A DNA stretch of 64,000 bases from Paenibacillus sp. RC334. GTDB taxonomy: Bacteria; Bacillota; Bacilli; Paenibacillales; Paenibacillaceae. Under the pieces are notes generated by a model that did no database searches, was not told the DNA's origin, and saw nothing but the letters and a program-made list of their open reading frames with translations. Positions 33,615-42,529 of this stretch are shown in pieces. A program made the position numbers and the translations under genes. Where the stretch lies: NCBI RefSeq assembly GCF_030034735.1, contig NZ_CP125370.1, positions 992,001 to 1,056,000 on the forward strand, written 5' to 3'. Position 1 is the stretch's first letter; the number at the start of each line of letters is the position of its first letter.

Positions 33615-35357
33615 GTGGGGATGATGTTCTCTTTTCTGAAAAAATACCGGGTTCCGGCCATCGCGGCCCTCGTGATGATGCTGCTGGAGCTGACGGTGGA
33701 ATTGTCGCAACCGTATCTGATCTCCAAAATTATTGATGAGGGCATCCGGCAGCAGGATTTGTCCGTCGTCTGGTTATGGGGCGGTGTGCTGGTAGGAAGC
33801 GCCGTTATTGCTTTTATAGCGGGAATTTCCAGTTCCTTTTTTGCCTCTCATGCCAGTCAGGGCTTTGGGTATGATTTGCGGGAAAGGCTGTATCATAAGG
33901 TGCAATCCTTTTCCTATCCGGTGTTTAAACGTCTTGCTACCTCATCGCTGATTACGCGTTTGACGGGGGACGTGACACAGGTGCAGGATACGGTGTTTAT
34001 GAGCTTGCGGTTTATGACACGGGTGCCGCTGGTGGTGATTGGCAGCATCGTGATGGCGCTGGTTGTGCATTTCAGACTTGGACTGTTGCTGGCGGTTATG
34101 GCCCCGGTGCTGTTCGTGTTTGTTTTGGTGATGATGCGGCGAACCGTCACTTTGTTTAAAGGCGTCCAGCGTCGTTTGGATGACGTTAACGGGGTGATTC
34201 AGGAGAATCTGACAGGTATGCGGCTCATTCGGGTTTTTGTGCGGATGCGGCATGAAATCGAGCGTTTTGCCCATTATGGGGGCGAATTGATGAAAGGGAC
34301 GGTTTCCGCTTTGCGCTGGACAGAAACGACGATGCCGTTCATTTTGTTTACGATGAATGCGGGAATTATCGCCGTGCTTTGGTTCGGACGGGGGCAAATT
34401 GCAACAGGAGATGCCAGTGTGGGACAGGTGGTCGCTGTCGTCAATTATTCACTGCGGACGATTGGAGCCTTGTCTGCCTTGTCGGGGATTGTTGTCGTGT
34501 TTTCCCGGGCGACCGCTTCCACGGCGAGGATTCGTGAGGTACTGGAGACACATCATGAAGACTATGGGGAACGGGAGCCTATTCCAACACATAACACGCG
34601 AATAGAGGGACAGGTGGAACTGGATCGGGTGAGCTTTCATTATCCGGGCAGCGATCTCGCGGTGCTAAAGGATATTTCCTTTATGGCTCGACCGGGTGAG
34701 CGCATCGCTATTATGGGGGCCACTGGGTCGGGTAAATCCTCACTTGTGCAGCTCATTACGCGTTTGTATGAAGAAGATGAGGGCCGTGTGCGCTTTGACG
34801 GCAAGGACGCGCGGGAACTGGACGCTTCCATACTGCGTGAGGCCATTGGCTACGTGCCACAGGAGGTGCTTCTTTTCACTGGCTCAATTCGGGAAAATAT
34901 CGCTTGGGGGCTGGAGGATGCCAGTCTGGAGCAGATTCAGGAAGCAGCTCGTATGGCGCAAATTCACGATATGATTGAGCGCTTGCCGCAAGGCTATGAC
35001 ACCATGCTGGGACAGCGCGGTGTGAATCTGTCCGGTGGACAGAAGCAACGGCTATCTATTGCCCGCGCGCTGGTGCGCCATCCGGCGGTGCTTATTTTGG
35101 ACGACAGCACCAGTGCGCTGGATGTGCGGACAGAGGCGGCTTTGTTGGAGGCGCTGGAAGGCTTGTCCTGCACGACATTTCTCATTACGCAGAAGATCAG
35201 CTCGACCGCATCGGCAAATCAGATTTTACTGCTGGATGAAGGCCGTCTGATCGCGAGTGGAAGTCATGAGCATTTAATGGACAGTTCGGAGCTGTATCGA
35301 CGCATCTATGAATCACAACACGGTGAGGAGGAGTCGCATGTTCAAGGAACTCATTGA
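33615..35357 (+). CDS. ABC exporter half-transporter A (heterodimeric multidrug type, degenerate Walker B)
   Basis: A 580-aa half-transporter: six membrane helices in residues 10-300 and an ATPase domain from about 330. Walker A is GATGSGKSS, signature LSGGQKQR, and Walker B ends LILDDSTSALD, where the catalytic Glu is replaced by Asp. The switch region reads FLITQKISS and lacks the usual His. This is the pattern of the catalytically impaired subunit in heterodimeric exporters such as BmrCD or YheIH. I prefer the GTG seven bases after GGAGG; the ATG two codons earlier is too close to that site. Its 3' end overlaps the partner gene by 20 bases. Likely function is drug or lipid export. Confidence 0.88.
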   Translation: MGMMFSFLKKYRVPAIAALVMMLLELTVELSQPYLISKIIDEGIRQQDLSVVWLWGGVLVGSAVIAFIAGISSSFFASHASQGFGYDLRERLYHKVQSFSYPVFKRLATSSLITRLTGDVTQVQDTVFMSLRFMTRVPLVVIGSIVMALVVHFRLGLLLAVMAPVLFVFVLVMMRRTVTLFKGVQRRLDDVNGVIQENLTGMRLIRVFVRMRHEIERFAHYGGELMKGTVSALRWTETTMPFILFTMNAGIIAVLWFGRGQIATGDASVGQVVAVVNYSLRTIGALSALSGIVVVFSRATASTARIREVLETHHEDYGEREPIPTHNTRIEGQVELDRVSFHYPGSDLAVLKDISFMARPGERIAIMGATGSGKSSLVQLITRLYEEDEGRVRFDGKDARELDASILREAIGYVPQEVLLFTGSIRENIAWGLEDASLEQIQEAARMAQIHDMIERLPQGYDTMLGQRGVNLSGGQKQRLSIARALVRHPAVLILDDSTSALDVRTEAALLEALEGLSCTTFLITQKISSTASANQILLLDEGRLIASGSHEHLMDSSELYRRIYESQHGEEESHVQGTH

Positions 35358-37206
35358 TCCGTTCCGTCAGCCTACACCGCCGTCCGGTGTGCTGAGGAAC
35401 CCGGCAGGAGCAGAGGGACGCCGCAAGGCCAAGGCCAAGAACTGGTCCGGCACGCTGGGTAGGATATGGGAGTATTTGGCCCGCCGCAAGGCCAAGCTGA
35501 TGCTGGTGCTGTTCATGGTACTGCTCAGTTCAGGACTGGCTCTGCTGGGTCCGTATTTGGTCGGCGTTGCAGTGGACGATTTTCTGGAAGGTCCGGGCGG
35601 ACGCACGTGGATTTATTTTCTCATTGGGCTGGGGGCTGTGTACTTGCTTAATTCGCTGACCTCCTGGCTGCAAAATATCTGGATGATCGAAATCGCCCAA
35701 GAGACCGTGTACCGGATGCGTTTCGACCTGTTTTCACATTTGCATCGGCTACCAATTCCTTTCTACGGCAAACGTCAGCAGGGAGAGATCATGAGTCGAC
35801 TGACGAATGATATCGAAAATGTCAGCTCTACACTGAATAGCTCGGCCATTCAGATTTTTTCGAGCATATTGACGCTGGTGGGTACACTCGCAGTCATGCT
35901 GTGGTTAAGCCCGCTGATGACACTGCTGACCTTTATCGTGGTGCCGCTGATGGCAGTCGGGATGCGCTGGATTACGCGCCGCACGGGTCCATTATACAAG
36001 GAACGGCAGAAGAACTTGGGCGAACTGAACGGATACATCGAGGAAACGTTATCCGGGCAGCAGATTATCAAAGCATTTTCGCAGGAAAAGAGGGTTATTC
36101 GAGGCTTTGGCGAACGTAATGACCGTATCCGTCTGTCGGGCTTCTGGGCACAAACGATTTCCGGTTTTATTCCAAAGCTGATGAACGGGCTGAATAATCT
36201 CAGCTTTGCCATGGTAGCGGGGATCGGCGGAATTTTGGCGATTCACGGCTCGATTACCATAGGTACGATTATCGTATTCGTAGAGTATGCCCGCCAGTTC
36301 ACCAGACCGCTGAACGATCTGGCTAACCAGTGGAATACCCTGCTGTCCGCTATTGCCGGAGCTGAACGCGTATTTGAAATATTGGATGAGGATGAGGAGT
36401 CCAAGGACGAGCACGGCGCCGTAGAGCTGGAGCATGCCGAGGGCGCAGTTCGATTTACTGATGTTTCCTTCGGCTATGATGAGGGGGGCGATACGTTAGA
36501 AGGCATTTCCTTTGAAGCCAAGCCCGGCGAAATGATCGCATTGGTCGGTCCGACCGGGGCCGGAAAAACAACGCTGATCCAGTTGATATCCCGTTTTTAC
36601 AGTCCCGACGAGGGAATGATCACGTTAGATGGACGAGACATTACCACCATACAGCGTGAAAGCTTGCGCTCCCGCATGGCGTTTGTGCTACAGGATTCCT
36701 TTCTGTTCCAAGGAACAATCCGCGAAAATATCCGCTTCGGCAGACTGGATGCCACCGATGAAGAGATAGAGGAAGCATCGAAGCTGGCGAACGCCCACTC
36801 CTTTATCATGCGGATGAAGGACGGATACGATAAGGTGCTGGAGGCTAATGGCAGCGGCATCAGTCAAGGGCAAAAGCAGCTGCTGGCTATCGCTCGCGCT
36901 ATTTTGGCCAACCCTTCGATTCTCGTACTCGACGAGGCAACCAGCAGCATCGACACGATTACCGAGATGAAAATACAAGAAGGACTGGAACGGCTTATGC
37001 AGGGGCGAACAAGCTTTGTCATCGCGCATCGGCTGAATACCATTCGTCAGGCTGATCGGATTCTGGTCTTGAAGGATGGCCATCTGGAGGAGCAGGGTTC
37101 TCATGATGAGCTGCTGACCCATAAAGGATTTTACAGTGATTTATTTTATGGGCAGTTGAGAAAGCTGGATAAACAGATTTGCAGGCGTGATGTTGAAGCT
37201 TTATGA
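35338..37206 (+). CDS. ABC exporter half-transporter B (catalytic partner)
   Basis: A 622-aa half-transporter with a 50-residue cytosolic extension (basic, RRKAKAKNW), six membrane helices, and an ATPase domain. Walker A is GPTGAGKTT, Walker B SILVLDEATSSID with intact Glu, and the switch His is in VIAHRLNT. Its signature reads ISQGQKQ rather than LSGGQ. In the heterodimer, this weak signature faces the degenerate Walker B site of the partner, so one ATP site is canonical and one is impaired. The ATG follows GGTGAGGAGG and lies inside the partner's last codons. Confidence 0.9.
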   Translation: MFKELIDPFRQPTPPSGVLRNPAGAEGRRKAKAKNWSGTLGRIWEYLARRKAKLMLVLFMVLLSSGLALLGPYLVGVAVDDFLEGPGGRTWIYFLIGLGAVYLLNSLTSWLQNIWMIEIAQETVYRMRFDLFSHLHRLPIPFYGKRQQGEIMSRLTNDIENVSSTLNSSAIQIFSSILTLVGTLAVMLWLSPLMTLLTFIVVPLMAVGMRWITRRTGPLYKERQKNLGELNGYIEETLSGQQIIKAFSQEKRVIRGFGERNDRIRLSGFWAQTISGFIPKLMNGLNNLSFAMVAGIGGILAIHGSITIGTIIVFVEYARQFTRPLNDLANQWNTLLSAIAGAERVFEILDEDEESKDEHGAVELEHAEGAVRFTDVSFGYDEGGDTLEGISFEAKPGEMIALVGPTGAGKTTLIQLISRFYSPDEGMITLDGRDITTIQRESLRSRMAFVLQDSFLFQGTIRENIRFGRLDATDEEIEEASKLANAHSFIMRMKDGYDKVLEANGSGISQGQKQLLAIARAILANPSILVLDEATSSIDTITEMKIQEGLERLMQGRTSFVIAHRLNTIRQADRILVLKDGHLEEQGSHDELLTHKGFYSDLFYGQLRKLDKQICRRDVEAL

Positions 37207-37210
37207 TGAT

Positions 37211-37242
37211 AAAAAGGGCTACTCTGGGGGGTAGCCCTTTTT
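37211..37242 (+). terminator. Terminator after the ABC exporter pair
   Basis: AAAAAGGGCTAC pairs with GTAGCCCTTTTT around an eight-base G-rich loop; four bases after the stop codon region. Confidence 0.9.
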
Positions 37243-37458
37243 AAGTAAGCCTCTTTTACAGGTACGTACTATTAAAGGTTTGCATGGGCATTTGTCAATC
37301 CATATTTGTGACAAGAGGTGTTTGAAATTAAGGTACCTCGGTCGAGGGCAGAGGGTTATACACTGATAAGGCGTATTATTACTTCAAAAGGTCATTGTTC
37401 TGGTTGTGGGCGATATCGTCCATGAAGAAAGCCGAGCAGTGTTTTCACAACATTTTAT

Positions 37459-37481
37459 ATACCCATACCCCGTATGGGTAT
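37459..37481. promoter_or_regulatory. Perfect palindromic operator upstream of the DJ-1 gene (CsoR/CstR-like)
   Basis: Arm ATACCCATAC and its exact complement are separated by CCC, 50 bases before the gene start and probably overlapping the promoter. The ATACCC...GGGTAT form resembles operators of the CsoR/CstR family of copper and persulfide sensors. No such regulator gene is in the window. Confidence 0.55.
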
Positions 37482-37531
37482 GTTAGTATTGGTGTGTAAG
37501 AATAGAATCCCACTTCAAAGGAGAGATCATC

Positions 37532-38188
37532 ATGAAAATCGCAATCATGCTTTTCGATGGAATCACTGCATTAGATGCAATTGGTCCATACGATGTATTT
37601 GCTGCTACACTGAAATGTGAAGTGAAGTTTGTCGCTAAGAAAAATGGGTTAATCAAACTGGACTCAAATATGGGTTATTTGCATGCCGATTACAGTTTTT
37701 CTGAAGTTACTTCAGCTGATATTCTTGTTGTTCCAGGTTGCAGCCCGCCAAATTATAAAACTCCAATGAATGACAAAGAAACGTTAAATTGGATTCGCCA
37801 AATACATGAAACTACGAAATGGACCACGTCGGTTTGTAACGGCTCTCTGATTTTGAGCGCTGCAGGCTTGTTAAATGGAACCGTAGCCACCAGTCATTGG
37901 GGATCCTTAGACCTGCTCCAATCTCTTGGAACCATTCCAACAGATGAGAGAGTAGTTCGTCAGGGCAAAATCGTTACAGCAGCCGGTGTCTCCTCTGGTA
38001 TTGATATGGCCCTCCAACTAATAGCATGGGAATTGGGAGAAGATATGAGTAAAGGAGTCCAATTGATTTTGGAATACGATCCTCAGCCTCCGTTTGACAC
38101 GGGCTCACCAAAGAAAGCGCCTGCTTTATTAGTAGAACAAATAAGAGGTATGTTACAAGAGTTTGCAAAACGGGAGCCCAATGTGTAA
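37532..38188 (+). CDS. DJ-1/PfpI-family protein, isocyanide hydratase-like
   Basis: A 218-aa protein of the DJ-1/PfpI superfamily. The nucleophile is Cys102 in the elbow TSVCNGSLIL, and Asp15 (ITALDAIGPYD) matches the Asp that distinguishes isocyanide hydratase from Glu-containing DJ-1 proteins. The ending GVSSGIDMALQLI is also typical. It is expected in the cytoplasm; glyoxalase or general thiol-stress functions are alternatives. A good AAAGGAGAG ribosome-binding site precedes the ATG. It is monocistronic and lies behind a perfect 10-bp palindrome, so it is probably induced by a specific stress. Confidence 0.85.
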   Translation: MKIAIMLFDGITALDAIGPYDVFAATLKCEVKFVAKKNGLIKLDSNMGYLHADYSFSEVTSADILVVPGCSPPNYKTPMNDKETLNWIRQIHETTKWTTSVCNGSLILSAAGLLNGTVATSHWGSLDLLQSLGTIPTDERVVRQGKIVTAAGVSSGIDMALQLIAWELGEDMSKGVQLILEYDPQPPFDTGSPKKAPALLVEQIRGMLQEFAKREPNV

Positions 38189-38238
38189 ATCACCATATAT
38201 ATTCTTTTTGTATACATTCATTTTTCTTAGGGGGAACT

Positions 38239-38346
38239 ATTAATTTCGAAATTATTAGTTGGTTTATAAGCACAGGATTATTAGCAATAGGATATCTGAC
38301 TGTACATTTAATAAAGAAAATGCGTAAATGGAACCTTGTCCATTGA
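38239..38346 (+). CDS. Possible small single-span membrane peptide (35 codons)
   Basis: After TTAGGGGG a frame opening with ATT reads INFEIISWF, then a hydrophobic helix GLLAIGYLTVHLI and a basic end KKMRKW. There is no ATG, GTG or TTG start in frame, so translation would need the rare ATT codon. The composition looks like a real membrane peptide but the evidence is weak; it could be the remnant of a larger gene. Confidence 0.2.
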   Translation: MNFEIISWFISTGLLAIGYLTVHLIKKMRKWNLVH

Positions 38347-38351
38347 AACGC

Positions 38352-38375
38352 AAAAAAGAGCCGTAAACCGGCTCT
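38352..38375 (-). terminator. Terminator of dctA
   Basis: On the minus strand AGAGCCGG, TTTA, CGGCTCT is followed by six T, 17 bases past the dctA stop. Confidence 0.85.
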
Positions 38376-38392
38376 ACATAAAGCATGCATTA

Positions 38393-39694
38393 TTATACGG
38401 ATTTAGTAATCGGGCTGTGTAAAGGGCTAGTTTCAAGCTCAGCCGATGCTGAAGCCATCTCCGCCTGTCTGTCGGGATGAAATTCCTTTTCCGATTTGGC
38501 GACGATGACAGTAGCGACCCCGTTACCGATCAGATTGGTGATGGCGCGTGCTTCTGACATAAAGCGGTCAACGCCAAGCAGCAGCGCCATCCCGGCCAGC
38601 GGGATCGAAGGGAATGCCGCCAACGTGGCTGCCAGTGTAATAAAACCGGAACCAGTGACGCCCGCGGCTCCCTTCGAGGTCAGCATGAGAATACCGAGCA
38701 GTGTCAACTGCTGCCATATGGTCATGTCGACGCCGGAGGCCTGAGCCACAAATATGGCGGCCATGGACAGATAAATCGCCGTACCATCCAGGTTAAACGA
38801 GTAGCCCGTTGGAATGACCAGGCCAACCACCGATTTGGAACAGCCGTATTTCTCCATTTTGTCCATCATACGTGGCAGGGCAGACTCGGAGGATGAAGTA
38901 CCGAGTACAAGTAAAATTTCTTCTTTGATATAAGCGATAAACTTGAAAATGCTGAACCCGTACATGCGAGCAATCAGACCGAGCACAATGATAACGAATA
39001 AGGCCATAGTCAGGTAAACGGAACCCATCAGCTTACCCAGAGAGGTTAACGACCCAATGCCGAATTTACCAATGGTGTATGACATGGCACCAAATGCGGC
39101 GATTGGGGACAATTTCATGACCATATTGACGATGCCAAAGAAGGCGTGCGACAGTTTGTCGAACAGGACAATGACGGGTTTGGCTTGCTCCCCCATGGCC
39201 GTCAGTGACAGTCCGAAGAGGATGGCAAAAAACAGGATAGGCAGCAATTCTCCACCTGCCATAGCGCTTACTACATTTTCAGGAATAATACCCACGATGA
39301 AATCAACTACCCCGTGACTTGTTTCCGCTGCTTTTTGAGCATATTGAGATACGTCCCCGGTTGCTTTGCTCACATCAATGCCAGCCCCCGGTCTTACCAG
39401 ATTGACCACGATCAGACCAATCGCCAGCGCAATCGTGGTAACGATTTCAAAATAGAGAAGAGCCTTTCCACCGATACGACCGACCTTTTTCATGTCCCCC
39501 ATGCCGGCAATCCCGTGTACAACCGTAAAAAATACAATGGGGGCGATGACCATCTTAATGAGCTTGATAAAGGCGTCTCCAAGCACTTTGAGTTTTTCGC
39601 CTGTTGCAGGAAAAAAGTGACCTAAAAGAATACCCAGCACAATAGCGATAACGACCTGAACCGTCAAGTTTTTAAAATTAATTCTCAGTTTCAT
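38393..39694 (-). CDS. dctA: C4-dicarboxylate:proton/sodium symporter DctA
   Basis: A 433-aa member of the glutamate/dicarboxylate carrier family (DAACS). Key motifs are all visible: the serine-rich hairpin [13 protein letters not shown], the substrate-binding helix [19 protein letters not shown], and [20 protein letters not shown]. Arg in the C-terminal helix region ([25 protein letters not shown]) matches dicarboxylate rather than neutral amino acid carriers. It takes up succinate, fumarate or malate. Its gene follows the binding-protein gene on the same strand, with a cre-like site in the gap, and diverges from the dctS/dctR regulatory genes that probably activate it. Confidence 0.92.
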   Translation of the reverse strand: MKLRINFKNLTVQVVIAIVLGILLGHFFPATGEKLKVLGDAFIKLIKMVIAPIVFFTVVHGIAGMGDMKKVGRIGGKALLYFEIVTTIALAIGLIVVNLVRPGAGIDVSKATGDVSQYAQKAAETSHGVVDFIVGIIPENVVSAMAGGELLPILFFAILFGLSLTAMGEQAKPVIVLFDKLSHAFFGIVNMVMKLSPIAAFGAMSYTIGKFGIGSLTSLGKLMGSVYLTMALFVIIVLGLIARMYGFSIFKFIAYIKEEILLVLGTSSSESALPRMMDKMEKYGCSKSVVGLVIPTGYSFNLDGTAIYLSMAAIFVAQASGVDMTIWQQLTLLGILMLTSKGAAGVTGSGFITLAATLAAFPSIPLAGMALLLGVDRFMSEARAITNLIGNGVATVIVAKSEKEFHPDRQAEMASASAELETSPLHSPITKSV

Positions 39695-39724
39695 AGGGAT
39701 ACGCTCTCGCTTTCTTTTAATTTT

Positions 39725-39738
39725 TGAAAACGCTTTAT
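39725..39738 (-). promoter_or_regulatory. cre-like site upstream of dctA
   Basis: TGAAAACGCTTTAT (plus-strand reading) matches the CcpA consensus except for the last two bases and has the AAACGCTT core. It lies 30 bases before the dctA start, between dctA and the binding-protein gene. Confidence 0.4.
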
Positions 39739-39808
39739 TTTTGTATCCCCAGTGTAAAAGCTACGTTCTTGGCAAACAAGAATACGGTCATAACGTTCTT
39801 TTTGGTCT

Positions 39809-40843
39809 TTAAGGTCCTTGAATCATATCCATTAGCTCCGTACCGATGATAGGAGTGAACTCCGGATAGAGCACGCGCAGACGTTCTCTCCAAAGCTTAC
39901 GCTCCCCCTCGGACAGATGGATAATTTTAATGTCTCCGGTCTGTTGCAGCTGGCTAAGCCGATTGGCATTTTCAGCTGTTTCCCGTTTGTTCCAACGCGT
40001 CGTTTCCTCAAGTGCCTCCTGCAGCACCCGCTTGGCGTCACTTGGGAGGCTATCCCAATAGGATTTGTTAAATACGACGGCATAACCCAGGTAGCTGTGG
40101 TTGCTGATGGTCATATAACGTTGCACTTGGTAAAACCGTTTGGTAAGAATATTGGATATCGTGTTCTCCTGTCCGTCTGCCGTGCCCGTCTCCAGGCTGT
40201 GATATATTTCATTAAAAGGAGTGCTGATGGTCAATGCTCCCAGCGCTTCAAACTGACGGTCCAACACCTGGCTTGGCTGGATACGGAATTTCAAGCCTGT
40301 AAAGTCTGCGGGTTGTCTAATGGGATGGGCGTTGTTAGTGATCTGTCGAAAGCCGTTCGACCAGAAGGCGACGCCTTTCATGCCATAGGGCTCAAGTGTT
40401 TGCGATAACCGCTTGCCCAATTCTCCGTTCAGTGCCTGATCGACCTGAGCCTGATTCTCGAAGGCAAACGGAAGATCCATCACCAGCCAGGCTGGATCAA
40501 TCGCATTCAAATTGGAAAACGAAGGAGCTATCATCTGGATTTCTCCCCGTTGAAGTGCAGCCACTTCCGTGGTTTCTGAATAGCGCATTCCATTGGGGAA
40601 CACTTGAATCTCAATCCGATCGTTGGATTTTTCTTTAACCCGTTGTGCAAAATGAGCGGCTGCCAGTCCTTTGGGAGAGTTTTCGGCAACGACATGGCTA
40701 AATTTGATCACAATCCGATCTTTAAGGCCCGAAAATTCATTATCATAAGGGAGTTTTTCACCAAAATTCCTTTGAAAACCGATCACATAAGCCGTTAGGA
40801 TACCCAGTACGAGCAAAACACCAAATCCAGCAGCTCTTTTCAC
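39809..40843 (-). CDS. dctB: DctP-type C4-dicarboxylate binding protein, probable DctB co-sensor
   Basis: A 344-aa extracytoplasmic binding protein of the TRAP DctP family with one N-terminal membrane anchor/signal (FGVLLVLGILTAYVIGF) and no lipobox Cys. Family motifs include SHVVAENSPKGLAA, DLPFAFENQAQV, FWSNGFRQITN and LKFRIQPSQV (the Arg that grips a carboxylate). No TRAP permease genes exist nearby. In B. subtilis an equivalent protein (DctB, YdbE) is encoded next to the DctS-DctR pair and helps the kinase sense dicarboxylates, so the same role is inferred here. The start is the GTG eight bases after GGAGG; the ATG upstream overlaps that site. Confidence 0.82.
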   Translation of the reverse strand: MKRAAGFGVLLVLGILTAYVIGFQRNFGEKLPYDNEFSGLKDRIVIKFSHVVAENSPKGLAAAHFAQRVKEKSNDRIEIQVFPNGMRYSETTEVAALQRGEIQMIAPSFSNLNAIDPAWLVMDLPFAFENQAQVDQALNGELGKRLSQTLEPYGMKGVAFWSNGFRQITNNAHPIRQPADFTGLKFRIQPSQVLDRQFEALGALTISTPFNEIYHSLETGTADGQENTISNILTKRFYQVQRYMTISNHSYLGYAVVFNKSYWDSLPSDAKRVLQEALEETTRWNKRETAENANRLSQLQQTGDIKIIHLSEGERKLWRERLRVLYPEFTPIIGTELMDMIQGP

Positions 40844-40900
40844 AAAGTAACCTCCCATCTGTTGCTATTTTAGACCCATTATTCCACAATGATATTCAAA

Positions 40901-40914
40901 GGTAAACGCTTTAA
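40901..40914. promoter_or_regulatory. cre-like site between dctB and dctS
   Basis: GGTAAACGCTTTAA carries the TAAACGCTTTA core and matches 12 of 14 positions. It lies between the two divergent genes, 17 bases before dctS. Confidence 0.35.
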
Positions 40915-40930
40915 AGGGAAGGAGAAGAGG

Positions 40931-42529
40931 ATGAACAGACTTCGCATATATTGGAAAATCATGATACTTTCATTTGGAGTCGTTCTTTTTTCTCTTTTGA
41001 TCGGCGGCCTTTTTCTGTTTGGTAGCGCCACCCGGCTCAAGGAAGAAGAACTCAAGCAGCGGCTTACGATTACAGCCCAGACGGTTGCGAACCTGCCGGA
41101 TGTAGTGGAAAGAATTGATGACCCGAATGCTTCTGCCGTGATTGCACCAATGGCGGACAAAATTCGGATATTAAACGATGCGGCTTATATCGTCGTGCTC
41201 GATATGAACCGCAAACGGTTGTCTCATCCGCTTTCGGAGCGAATCGGCGGAACGTTTCAGGCTCTGGATGATGATGCCGCATTTGCTGAACATACGTATG
41301 TCTCCAAAGTACGCAGCGAAGCGGGCATCGGCTTGCGTTCCTTTGTGCCGATTATGAATGCTTCCTCGGAGCAGGTGGGCGTCGTTGTGGCGGGCGGCCT
41401 GCTGCCAAGCGTGACGGAGATTATCCGTCAGGAGAAGCAATCCATCATCATCACTTCGTTGCTGTCGCTGATGTTTGGTGTGATTGGCTCCGCATTGCTG
41501 GCCCGTCATATTAAGCTCCAGATGTTCAACCTGGAGCCGCAGGAGATTGCGAGAATGTTTCGTGAGCGAAGCGCAGCCTTTCAAGCGATGCATGAGGGGG
41601 TTATTGCGATTGACCGCAATTGCATCATTACGATTTTTAACGAACGAGCCAAGCAAATCTTCGATGTGCACCGTGATGTAGCGGGCTTGCCGATCCGCGA
41701 GGTCCTCCCGGATACCCGGTTGCCGGAAGTGCTGGATTCGGGAGTCGCAATTTTGAGCCAGGAGCTAAAAATTGGCGGAACCATTATTTGGAGTAACCGA
41801 ATTCCCATTCGCGAACAGGGAGTTACGATGGGGGCAATCTCCATATTTCAGGACAAGACCGAGGTGACGAGAATGGCCGAGGAGCTCACAGGTGTCAAAG
41901 AGTTTGTTCATGCGCTTCGTGCACAAAATCATGAGCATATGAACAAAATGCATACCGTCGCCGGCTTGCTCCAGCTTGGGCAGCAGAACGAGGCGTTGAG
42001 CTATCTGTTTGAGGTGACCGAGCAACAGGAGGAGATCACGCGCTTCCTTCAACGGCATTTCGATGATGACGGAGTTGCAGGACTGCTATTGGGTAAAATT
42101 AGCCGTGGTAAAGAGCTCGGCATTGATATTAGGATTGATCCTGACAGCAGAATGAATCAGTTTCCCCGGCTGATTGACCGCCATGATTTCGTTCTGTTAC
42201 TCGGAAATTTAATTGAGAATGCCTTTGATGCACTGGCGGATACAGAAGTCGGCTCCAAGGAGATTTATGTCAGCATCCAGCAGGATGACGAATATATGTC
42301 CATATTGGTCGAGGATAATGGCTGTGGAATGTCGGAGACAACGAAGCAACGAATGCTCGAACGCGGATTTACGACCAAGAAGGGAGAAAGCCGCGGCATG
42401 GGGCTGCATTTACTAAGCGGGATTGTCACCAAGGGGAACGGCCGCCTGACATGCGAGTCTTCACTTGGCTTGGGAACTTCGATAGAGATTCTATTTCCGT
42501 TGAGGGAGAGAGGGAGCGACGATGAGTAA
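40931..42529 (+). CDS. dctS: Sensor histidine kinase DctS-like (CitA/DcuS family)
   Basis: A 532-aa membrane kinase. Order: TM1 (residues 9-31), extracytoplasmic PAS-like sensor (about 35-165), TM2 (170-195), cytoplasmic PAS (215-320), phosphoacceptor region, ATPase domain. The dimerisation sequence ALRAQNHEHMNKMHTVAGLL is the DcuS/CitA type with His334 the likely phosphorylated residue. ATP-binding boxes are NLIENAFDAL, VEDNGCGM and GMGLHLLSG. The start follows AAGGAG. It overlaps the response regulator gene by eight bases and diverges from dctB/dctA, as in Bacillus dct loci. It should sense external C4-dicarboxylates. Confidence 0.9.
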   Translation: MNRLRIYWKIMILSFGVVLFSLLIGGLFLFGSATRLKEEELKQRLTITAQTVANLPDVVERIDDPNASAVIAPMADKIRILNDAAYIVVLDMNRKRLSHPLSERIGGTFQALDDDAAFAEHTYVSKVRSEAGIGLRSFVPIMNASSEQVGVVVAGGLLPSVTEIIRQEKQSIIITSLLSLMFGVIGSALLARHIKLQMFNLEPQEIARMFRERSAAFQAMHEGVIAIDRNCIITIFNERAKQIFDVHRDVAGLPIREVLPDTRLPEVLDSGVAILSQELKIGGTIIWSNRIPIREQGVTMGAISIFQDKTEVTRMAEELTGVKEFVHALRAQNHEHMNKMHTVAGLLQLGQQNEALSYLFEVTEQQEEITRFLQRHFDDDGVAGLLLGKISRGKELGIDIRIDPDSRMNQFPRLIDRHDFVLLLGNLIENAFDALADTEVGSKEIYVSIQQDDEYMSILVEDNGCGMSETTKQRMLERGFTTKKGESRGMGLHLLSGIVTKGNGRLTCESSLGLGTSIEILFPLRERGSDDE

